A stretch of 64,000 nt of DNA, from positions 992,001 to 1,056,000 of the forward strand of contig NZ_JAGGML010000001.1 of NCBI RefSeq assembly GCF_017875275.1, read 5' to 3'. Shown here piece after piece: positions 36,642-44,851 of the stretch (position 1 is the stretch's first letter; each line of letters begins with the position of its first letter). Below the pieces are notes generated by a model. It saw only the letters and a list, made by a program, of their open reading frames with translations. It had not been told where the DNA came from and made no database searches. The DNA comes from Xanthobacter flavus (GTDB lineage Bacteria > Pseudomonadota > Alphaproteobacteria > Rhizobiales > Xanthobacteraceae). The position numbers and the translations under genes were made by a program.

Positions 36642-37100
36642 TCAGGCCGCGGCGGCGCGATCCACCGGGTGCAGCATGCGCGAGGAGACCGCGATGCGGT
36701 TCCACACATTGATGGTCCCGATGGCGATGGTGAGCTTGGCGATCTCTTCCGGCGAGAATTCTGTCGTCACCGCCGCATAGGCGCTGTCGGGAATGCCGGT
36801 CTGGGAAATAAGCGTCACGCTCTCGATCCATTCCAGCGCCGCCCGGTCGCGCGGGCTGTAGAGGGGCGATTCGCGCCACGCCGCAAGCATGTGGAGATGC
36901 TGGGCGGGAATGCCGTCGGCGAGCGATTCCTTCACGTGCATGTCGATGCAGTAGGCGCAGCCGTTGATCTGCGACGCGCGTAGCTTGACGAGATGCAGGA
37001 GCCGCTTCTCCAGCCCCGACTTCATCACCGCCCCGTCCAGCGCCCGCACGGCGGCATAAAGGGCGGGGGCGGCCTCGGCCACGTTCATCCTGGGTTCCAT
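36642..37100 (-). CDS. carboxymuconolactone decarboxylase family protein (AhpD-like)
   Basis: A 152-residue AhpD/CMD-fold protein. The redox-type motif is INGCAYCIDMHVKE (CxxC with a downstream His), as in AhpD-like peroxidase/thiol proteins rather than true lactone decarboxylases. GGAGAG precedes ATG 37100. It is divergent from an Rrf2-family regulator, with a candidate operator between them, so it is probably part of a redox or nitrosative stress response. Confidence 0.9.
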   Translation of the reverse strand: MEPRMNVAEAAPALYAAVRALDGAVMKSGLEKRLLHLVKLRASQINGCAYCIDMHVKESLADGIPAQHLHMLAAWRESPLYSPRDRAALEWIESVTLISQTGIPDSAYAAVTTEFSPEEIAKLTIAIGTINVWNRIAVSSRMLHPVDRAAAA

Positions 37101-37152
37101 GCGCGCTCTCCAGTCTGCTCTCGGATGTGCGATCCCGCCCGTCTTGGCCGAG

Positions 37153-37179
37153 AATCATGGACATATTATATCGATGATT
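37153..37179. promoter_or_regulatory. AATCAT-N15-ATGATT inverted repeat, candidate Rrf2 operator
   Basis: Perfect six-base arms around an AT-rich centre (GGACATATTATATCG) in the 136-base spacer between the CMD gene and the Rrf2 gene. Its position suits control of both promoters. Confidence 0.5.
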
Positions 37180-37236
37180 ATCGGAGTAGGAAAGAGGCCA
37201 GCCGGTGATGGACCCGGGGCAGTATCCGGAGCAGGC

Positions 37237-37731
37237 ATGAGGCGGTTGGGAGACGGGGTGGAGGCGGCGCTGCACTGCGCGCTGGTGCTGTGCTGGCTGG
37301 AGCCGGGCAAGGTGCTGCCGGGCAAGAGCCTCGCCGAGATGCACGGCCTGTCGGAGAGCTACCTGCTCAAGCACATGCGCGCCCTCACCGAGGCCGGCCT
37401 CGTGGAAGCCCTCCCCGGCCCCCGCGGCGGCTATCGGCTGGCGCGGCGCCCGCACGAGATCACGCTTCTCGACATCGTGGAGGCCATCGACGGCAAAGAG
37501 CCCGCCTTCACCTGCAGGGAGATCCGCCGGCGCGGGCCGGGCAAGTCCAAGGACCCCTGCGCCTACCAGACGGACTGCTTCATCAAGCGCCGGATGCTGG
37601 CGGCGGAAGAGCTGTGGCGCCAGTCCCTGAAGACCCAGACCCTCGCCGATCTCGCGCAGGATGGCGAAGAGCTGATCGACGCCGAGAGCAGGAAGACCGT
37701 CGCGGCCTTCGTGCGCGAGGCGCAGCGCTAG
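37237..37731 (+). CDS. Rrf2-family regulator with Fe-S-type cysteines
   Basis: A 164-residue Rrf2 regulator: winged helix LAEMHGLSESYLLKHMRALT, the wing PGPRGGYRLAR, and after it three Cys (93, 108 and 114) in FTCREIRRRG and DPCAYQTDCFIKRRM. In NsrR, IscR and relatives three Cys in this place hold an Fe-S cluster that senses NO, iron or redox state; the spacing here (C-x14-C-x5-C) is longer in the first gap. ATG 37237 is chosen for family length. The divergent CMD gene is the likely target. Confidence 0.9.
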   Translation: MRRLGDGVEAALHCALVLCWLEPGKVLPGKSLAEMHGLSESYLLKHMRALTEAGLVEALPGPRGGYRLARRPHEITLLDIVEAIDGKEPAFTCREIRRRGPGKSKDPCAYQTDCFIKRRMLAAEELWRQSLKTQTLADLAQDGEELIDAESRKTVAAFVREAQR

Positions 37732-37752
37732 AGCACGCGCCGCGCGACGCAA
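37731..37752. repeat. degenerate partial AGAGCAC repeat
   Basis: GAGCACGCGCC followed by GCGCGACGCAA, overlapping the stop codon of the Rrf2 gene. It resembles one end plus the GCGACGCAA core of the 30904-31016 element. Confidence 0.4.
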
Positions 37753-37753
37753 C

Positions 37754-37778
37754 GGAACTCTGCCGCCCGCTGCCCGTT
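37754..37778 (+). promoter_or_regulatory. sigma-EcfG (general stress) promoter
   Basis: GGAAC (37754-37758), 16 bases, CGTT (37775-37778): exact match to the EcfG consensus. It reads toward the second DUF892 gene, giving a leader of about 170 bases. Confidence 0.72.
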
Positions 37779-37954
37779 GTGCTCGCAGCCCGAAGCGCAT
37801 CGCGCTCGCGGGTGATCGCCCAAGGACAACCCGGTCCCACCCGTGCCCCCCGCGGATGGACGCGCGCCGTCGCGCGCGCCGGCGCGCCATGGTGCGATTT
37901 GGGCCTGCGACACGAGAACAACCGGCGGCAACGCCAACCGAAAGGACATCTCCC

Positions 37955-38446
37955 ATGGCACAGTCCAAGACCCTGCAGGACCTCTTCTCCGAGACGCTCA
38001 AGGACATCTATTACGCCGAAAAGCAGATCCTGAAGGCGCTGCCGAAGATGGCGCGCTCCGCCCAGTCGGAGGAGCTGAAGGCCGCCTTCCTCACCCATCA
38101 GGAGCAGACCGAAGGCCAGATCGAGCGCCTGGAGCAGGTATTCGAGATGATGGGCAAGGCCGCCCGCGGCAAGCACTGCCCGGCCATCGTCGGCATCGTG
38201 GACGAGGGCAAGGAGATCATGGAGGATTTCGCCGGCACCGAGGCGCTGGACGCCGGCCTTCTCTCCGCCGCGCAGGCGGTGGAGCATTATGAGATCGCCC
38301 GCTACGGCACGCTGATCGCCTGGGCCAAGCAGCTCGGCCTCGCCGATGCGGTCCCCCTGCTGGAGGCAACCCTCAAAGAGGAGAAGGAGACCGACCAGCT
38401 CCTCACCCGCCTCGCCTCCGCCAATGTGAACAAGAAGGCCGCCTGA
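37955..38446 (+). CDS. DUF892 ferritin-like protein (YciE/YciF family)
   Basis: A 163-residue DUF892 protein, more typical of the family than the paralogue at 9729: LQDLFSETLKDIYYAEKQIL, ALPKMARSAQSEELKAAFLTH, EQTEGQIERLEQVF, AVEHYEIARYGTL. The Glu/His residues of the four-helix bundle di-metal site are present. Stress-induced in other bacteria, function unclear. Transcribed from the EcfG-type promoter at 37754 and ended by the terminator at 38459. Confidence 0.94.
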   Translation: MAQSKTLQDLFSETLKDIYYAEKQILKALPKMARSAQSEELKAAFLTHQEQTEGQIERLEQVFEMMGKAARGKHCPAIVGIVDEGKEIMEDFAGTEALDAGLLSAAQAVEHYEIARYGTLIAWAKQLGLADAVPLLEATLKEEKETDQLLTRLASANVNKKAA

Positions 38447-38458
38447 GGCGGTCCATCC

Positions 38459-38486
38459 GGCGCCCGCTCCGGCGGGCGCCGTTTTC
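38459..38486 (+). terminator. terminator after DUF892 gene
   Basis: Stem GGCGCCCGC / GCGGGCGCC with loop TCCG, then GTTTTC. It separates the DUF892 gene from the UdgX-like gene. Confidence 0.8.
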
Positions 38487-38502
38487 ATGACAGGAGCCGG
38501 GC

Positions 38503-39144
38503 ATGGCGCAGCCGCCGCTCAATTGGCGCGCTCCAGACGGCCGCGCGGAGGCGCTCGCGGCACTGAATGCGGCCGGGGCGGAGAAGGGGCCGCATTGGGC
38601 AGCGTCCACCCGCCCGGTGTTCGGTGAAGGTCCCCTCGACGCGCCACTCGCGCTCATCGGCGAGCAGCCGGGCGACAAGGAGGACGAGGAAGGCCGCCCC
38701 TTCGTCGGCCCCGCCGGCAGGCTGCTCGACCGGGCTCTGGAGGAGGCGGGGATTGCGCGGAGAGACTGTTATCTCACCAATGCGGTGAAGCACTTCAAGT
38801 TCGTCCAGCGTGGCAAGCGGCGCATCCATCAGAAGCCCGGCGCGGGGGATGTCGCCTATTATCGCTGGTGGCTGGAGGCAGAGCTCGATCTCGTCGCGCC
38901 ACGCCGCGTGGTGACGCTGGGTGCCACCGCCCTGCTGGCTCTTTCCGGGAAGCCCCTCGCCATATCCCGCCTGCGCGGGCCGGCGCGTCTGCAGGGCCGG
39001 GAGGCCTTCGTCACCGTCCACCCGTCCTCCATCCTGCGGGCGCCCGACGCCGACCGGGCGGGCGCCTATGCCGGCTTCCTCGCCGACCTCAGGGCCGCAC
39101 GCGACCTCAGCGTGGCGGATCTTCCCCCGGCAGGCGCTCATTGA
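38503..39144 (+). CDS. UdgX-like uracil-DNA binding protein lacking Fe-S cysteines
   Basis: A 213-residue UDG-superfamily protein with the hallmarks of UdgX, the enzyme that becomes covalently linked to the uracil site: VFGEGPLDAPLALIGEQPGD, GRPFVGPAGRLLDRALEEAG, TNAVKHFKF, and the UdgX loop KRRIHQKP with the reactive His at position 109. The C-terminal VTVHPSSILRAP is also present. Unusually, the N-terminal CxxC of UdgX/family 4 is replaced (KGPHW region) and the third cluster Cys is Arg in YYRWWLEAEL; the only Cys is in RRDCYL. AGGAG precedes the ATG. Confidence 0.85.
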   Translation: MAQPPLNWRAPDGRAEALAALNAAGAEKGPHWAASTRPVFGEGPLDAPLALIGEQPGDKEDEEGRPFVGPAGRLLDRALEEAGIARRDCYLTNAVKHFKFVQRGKRRIHQKPGAGDVAYYRWWLEAELDLVAPRRVVTLGATALLALSGKPLAISRLRGPARLQGREAFVTVHPSSILRAPDADRAGAYAGFLADLRAARDLSVADLPPAGAH

Positions 39145-39265
39145 GTTCCTGCCGGCGGCGGCGCCGCTGGTAGGCGCCGAAGAGCAGCGCGGCGAGCAAT
39201 ACGACGGCACCGCCGACCACCGCGAGGAAAAAGAAGCCGCTGGCGGCATCGCTCAGTTCGTTCAT
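39107..39265 (-). CDS. 52-residue single-pass membrane protein
   Basis: MNELSDAASGFFFLAVVGGA begins a small protein whose hydrophobic segment (FFFLAVVGGAVVLLAALLFG) is followed by YQRRRRRQ, the positive-inside pattern of a single-pass inner-membrane peptide. GAGGAG lies about nine bases before ATG 39265. The last 38 bases overlap the 3' end of the UdgX-like gene on the other strand. It follows the 161-residue gene by 12 bases and is probably co-transcribed with it. Confidence 0.68.
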   Translation of the reverse strand: MNELSDAASGFFFLAVVGGAVVLLAALLFGAYQRRRRRQELNERLPGEDPPR

Positions 39266-39277
39266 GGTTGGCGCTCC

Positions 39278-39763
39278 TCAGCTCATCCGCATGGCGGCGA
39301 GATAGGCCGCCATGTGCCGGCTGGCCGAATCCACCGCCGCGTCGGTCCCGAGCCGCGCCGCGTCGATGAGGACGTGAGCAGTCTCCTGCAGGGCGGCTGA
39401 ATGCTCGAGCGTGGCATAGCGTCCGGAGACGAAGGCACCCGCGTCCGCCAGGGTCCGCAGCACGAGGCCGGGGACCGCCGTCGCGGCGAGAGGGATGGGG
39501 AGTGGAGCGTCCCAATGGCTCTCGCCCCGGGACTGCGGATCGGGGCCGGGGAGCACGTCGCGCCCGTGGATTGGCGAGAGGGCACTGCCGAAATCCGTCG
39601 CCGGCCGCTCGCCGCCGGCCTTGCCCTCATAGACGCTGTCGCTCGGCGCGCCCTCGGCTGCGGAAGCCTGCGCCAGTGGTGGATTGCGACGGTCGCGTTC
39701 GCTCTGGAGAAGATCGTCGGGATAGGCCGTCGTTGCGGGATGGGCCGGTCGGGGTGCCGCCAT
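39278..39763 (-). CDS. hypothetical protein, 161 residues
   Basis: ATG 39763 is preceded by GAGGAGGAAG, an excellent ribosome-binding site. The N-terminal about 85 residues are polar and probably disordered (PAHPATTAYPDDLLQSERDR). The C-terminal half is helical and better ordered: VPGLVLRTLADAGAFVSGRY and ETAHVLIDAARLGTDAAVDS. No family is recognised. It makes a two-gene unit with the 52-residue membrane protein. Confidence 0.65.
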   Translation of the reverse strand: MAAPRPAHPATTAYPDDLLQSERDRRNPPLAQASAAEGAPSDSVYEGKAGGERPATDFGSALSPIHGRDVLPGPDPQSRGESHWDAPLPIPLAATAVPGLVLRTLADAGAFVSGRYATLEHSAALQETAHVLIDAARLGTDAAVDSASRHMAAYLAAMRMS

Positions 39764-39937
39764 GGCTTCCTCCTCGCGCTTGCATGTCTGGGCTTCTCCC
39801 CGGCGCGCCGCGCACAGACCGGGGATCAGGAGACAAGCCATGGGGGCACGAAGAGTTCCCCAACGCGGGGGCCGCCCTGGCGAGAACGACCGGCTCGCCG
39901 CTCTCGCTGCCGCCCGAACCCGCTGCGCCGAAAGCTC

Positions 39938-40804
39938 TCAGCGCAGGCCGAAGCCCAGCGCGGTGAGCGCATCACGGATGCGGTCGCGACCGGCGAGGGA
40001 TTGCGCGCCGCGCACGCGCGGCAAGGCAGCGGCGATCCAGCCGATCTCGGGGAGTTTCTGCCCCTTCTGGAACGCCTTAAGCGCCGCCTCGTAATGGTCC
40101 AGCGCATCCTGGGGCAGGCTGGCGTCATAGCGCTCGCGGTGGAGCACGAGGCGCTGGGAGAGGCGCGGCTTCACGTCCGCCGGGCGGGCGGGGTCGGGAT
40201 GGCCGATGGCGAGGCCGAACACGCCCACCACATTGGGCGGCAGGCCGAGCAGCTCGGCGAGTTCCTCCGGCCGGTTGCGCAGCGCGCCGAGATAGACCCC
40301 GCCGAGGCCGAGGGATTCCAGCGCCACCAGCGCATTCTGCGCCCCCAGCGCCGCATCGATCATGCCGACGAACAGCGTCTCCAGAAAGGAGAGCGCGTCT
40401 GTGGGCTGGGCGTTGCGGCGGCCGATCTCCTCCAGCCGCGAAAGGTCGGCGAGCCACACCAGCACCAAAGGCGCCTCGACCACATGCTTCTGCCCGCCGG
40501 CGATCTCGGCGAGGCGCGCCTTGGTGGCCGGGTTCTCCACCGCCACCACGCTGAAGGTCTGGAGGTTGGAGGAGGACGGCGCCGACTGCGCCGCCGCCAC
40601 CAGCGTCTCGATCAGCCCTTCGGGCAGCGGCTCCTTGGTGAAGGCGCGCACGGTGCGGTGGTTCAGCAGGCCGGCGATGGTGTCGTTGAGAAGGATTGAG
40701 GCGGGCGCCTCGGCCGCGCCGTAGCGGGCCTCCAGCAAAGCACGGGCGGCGGCGGCCTCGTCGGGCGCGAGGGTGGCGCCGGAGGTGTCGGCAGTCTCGG
40801 GCAT
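39938..40804 (-). CDS. nitroreductase family NADPH-dependent oxidoreductase
   Basis: A 288-residue FMN oxidoreductase of the Frp/NfsA-like nitroreductase group: NDTIAGLLNHRTVRAFTKEP (FMN-phosphate binding Arg), SSSNLQTFSVVAVENP, MIDAALGAQNALVALESLGL, GVYLGALRN and the closing PEIGW region. It reduces nitroaromatics, quinones or flavins with NADPH. Single gene. Confidence 0.91.
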   Translation of the reverse strand: MPETADTSGATLAPDEAAAARALLEARYGAAEAPASILLNDTIAGLLNHRTVRAFTKEPLPEGLIETLVAAAQSAPSSSNLQTFSVVAVENPATKARLAEIAGGQKHVVEAPLVLVWLADLSRLEEIGRRNAQPTDALSFLETLFVGMIDAALGAQNALVALESLGLGGVYLGALRNRPEELAELLGLPPNVVGVFGLAIGHPDPARPADVKPRLSQRLVLHRERYDASLPQDALDHYEAALKAFQKGQKLPEIGWIAAALPRVRGAQSLAGRDRIRDALTALGFGLR

Positions 40805-41004
40805 CAGCGGGCAAACTCCATGGGACGGCGCGCGAACGCCCTCAAGCGATCAGGCCGTGGCGCGCGGCTTCTCGGCGACGGCCCCTGCAGTCCGGCGGAA
40901 GCCGGCGGCGGGGTGGGTGTCGGGCAGGAGGGGACCGCGGCGGAACAGCTTCTCGCGCAGCGTACCCTCTTCGCAGGAGGTCTTGTAGACCGGGGGAGCC
41001 GACG

Positions 41005-41181
41005 ATGAAGCCGGGCGATGCCGTGGGCATGCCAGCCGAGCTTCGTCGCATGCAGCGCGAGGTTGGCCCGGGCGGCACCCGAGGCATGGCTCCGCGCCGG
41101 CACTTCATATTGAGCGCGCCCTTCACCCGCCGCATCCTGGAGCTGATCGCCGAGCGCCACGGATTGCCCTTCCCGCATTGA
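41005..41181 (+). CDS. possible 58-residue protein
   Basis: MKPGDAVGMPAELRRMQREV, later RRHFILSAPFTRRILELIAE, ending GLPFPH. GGGGGAG lies six bases before the ATG. The sequence is basic with a helical end. It lies alone between the nitroreductase and the aldo/keto reductase. No family is recognised, and the minus-strand frames here look like shadows. Confidence 0.38.
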   Translation: MKPGDAVGMPAELRRMQREVGPGGTRGMAPRRHFILSAPFTRRILELIAERHGLPFPH

Positions 41182-41241
41182 CGCGCCGGCCCCGCGCGGC
41201 CACCTTCCGCCCCAGCTCACCTTCCGGATTCCCATTCCCCC

Positions 41242-42297
41242 ATGCTCGAATATCGCCCCCTCGGGCGCACCGGCATCTCGGTGTCGTCCATCGCGCTCGG
41301 CACCATGACCTTCGGCCAGCAGAACACCGAGGCCGAGGGCCACGCCCAGCTCGACGGCGCCCGCGACCGTGGCATCAATCTCATCGACGCCGCCGAACTC
41401 TATCCCATCCCGCCCAAGGCGGAGACGCAGGGGGCCACCGAGCGCATCATCGCCTCCTGGCTGAAGGCGCGCGGCGGCCGCGACAAGGTGGTGATCGCCA
41501 CCAAGGTGGTGGGCCGCTCCGACGCCACCTATTTCCGCGCCGACGGCAGTCGCACCCGGCTCGACGCGAAGAACATCAACGAGGCCGTCGAGCGATCGCT
41601 CAAGAACCTCGGCACCGATTACATCGACCTCTACCAGCTGCATTGGCCCGACCGCGCCGTGCCCCTGTTCGGCCAGAGCGACACCACCCGCGCCCGCGGC
41701 GGCGGCGACGGGCCGGAAGTGCCCATCGAGGAGACGCTGGCGGCCCTCGATGGGCTGGTAAAGGCCGGCAAGGTGCGCCACATCGGCCTCTCCAACGAAA
41801 CCGCGTGGGGCCTTTCGGCCTTCCTCGCGGCGGCGGAAAAGGGCATCGGCCCGCGCGTCGCCTCGGTGCAGAACGCCTACAACCTCGTCAACCGGACCTA
41901 TGACACGGGCCTCGCCGAATTCCACCAGCGCGAGGGCGTGGGGCTGCTCGCCTATTCGCCGCTGGCGCAGGGGTTCCTCACGGGCAAATATCTCGACGGT
42001 GCGCGTCCGCCCGGCAGCCGCCACACGCTGTTCAACCGCGGCCAGCGCTATGAGAAGCCGGGCACGGAACAGGCAGTGCGGGCCTATGTGGCGCTCGCCC
42101 GCGAAGTGGGACTCAAGCCGGCGCAGCTTGCCATCGCCTACGTCACCAGCCGCCCGTTCGTGACCGCCAACATCATCGGCGCCACCACCCTCGCGCAGCT
42201 GGAGGAGAATCTCTCCTCGCTCGACGTGACGATCACGCCCGAGATCGAGCAGCGCATCGCCGCCCTGCACCAGCTGCACGGAAACCCCGCGCCCTGA
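41242..42297 (+). CDS. aldo/keto reductase (Tas-like)
   Basis: A 351-residue NADPH-dependent reductase with a TIM-barrel fold: EYRPLGRTGISVSSIALGTM, the catalytic Asp and Tyr in INLIDAAELYP, the Lys in VVIATKVVG, DYIDLYQLHWPD (His), and YSPLAQGFLTGKYL. The C-terminal NIIGATTLAQLEENL is the cofactor-binding end. Long insertion near the His as in Tas/YghZ relatives. Broad carbonyl reduction is expected; substrate unknown. Confidence 0.93.
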   Translation: MLEYRPLGRTGISVSSIALGTMTFGQQNTEAEGHAQLDGARDRGINLIDAAELYPIPPKAETQGATERIIASWLKARGGRDKVVIATKVVGRSDATYFRADGSRTRLDAKNINEAVERSLKNLGTDYIDLYQLHWPDRAVPLFGQSDTTRARGGGDGPEVPIEETLAALDGLVKAGKVRHIGLSNETAWGLSAFLAAAEKGIGPRVASVQNAYNLVNRTYDTGLAEFHQREGVGLLAYSPLAQGFLTGKYLDGARPPGSRHTLFNRGQRYEKPGTEQAVRAYVALAREVGLKPAQLAIAYVTSRPFVTANIIGATTLAQLEENLSSLDVTITPEIEQRIAALHQLHGNPAP

Positions 42298-42432
42298 AGG
42301 GCCGGCGCGCCGGCAAGGGCGCGTCGTCGCCTTTCGCTGGCAATCGCCGGCCCGCGCCCTATTCTCCTGCCGGAGATTTCACCGGAGAGTCCGGCCCGCG
42401 CCGCCGCGCGGAGCCCGGACGACAGGGACGCG

Positions 42433-44478
<2,046 letters not shown>

Positions 44479-44851
44479 GGGCAGGCGCCGATCTGGTTTG
44501 CGTCGCAATCTGATCGGACGATGCCTCTCGTCGCGTGGCGTGGAACCCGCGCGCCATCTGCCCCGGCAAAACAACCTCCTCGCCCCTGGCTGAATCCGGC
44601 CCGACCGGGCGCGTCCCGCGGGGCTGCGCGGCATGGTGCCGGCCATCCATTCAATCAGAAGCTGCGCCCCAAGACCCATGCCCGCGATACCCGCTGGAAT
44701 CCATCGTTGTTTTCGCATTTTGCGACGATTTTCCTGATATTTATCAAGCATTTATTGCGGATTCGGCTCCATTTTCCCCTATCGCGAAACGAGCGCGGCG
44801 GTATGCTGTGAAGCTCCCGCCCTGGCGGCGGAAGACCAGGTGGAGGGCTGC
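44479..44851. other. 373-base spacer upstream of GH18 gene
   Basis: Begins with a partial AGAGCAC-family palindrome (44488-44517) and contains an AT-rich stretch (about 44700-44770) that probably holds the promoter of the GH18 gene. No small gene is supported. Confidence 0.55.
44488..44517. repeat. partial copy of AGAGCAC repeat family
   Basis: CCGATCTGGTTTGCG, T, CGCAATCTGATCGG: imperfect hairpin, same core (GCGTCGCAA) as the right half of the 30904-31016 element. Confidence 0.55.

Noticed and set aside
39738-39841. A longer start (39841) for the 161-residue protein.
   Set aside because: The internal ATG at 39763 has an excellent GAGGAGGAAG site, while the longer one has none.
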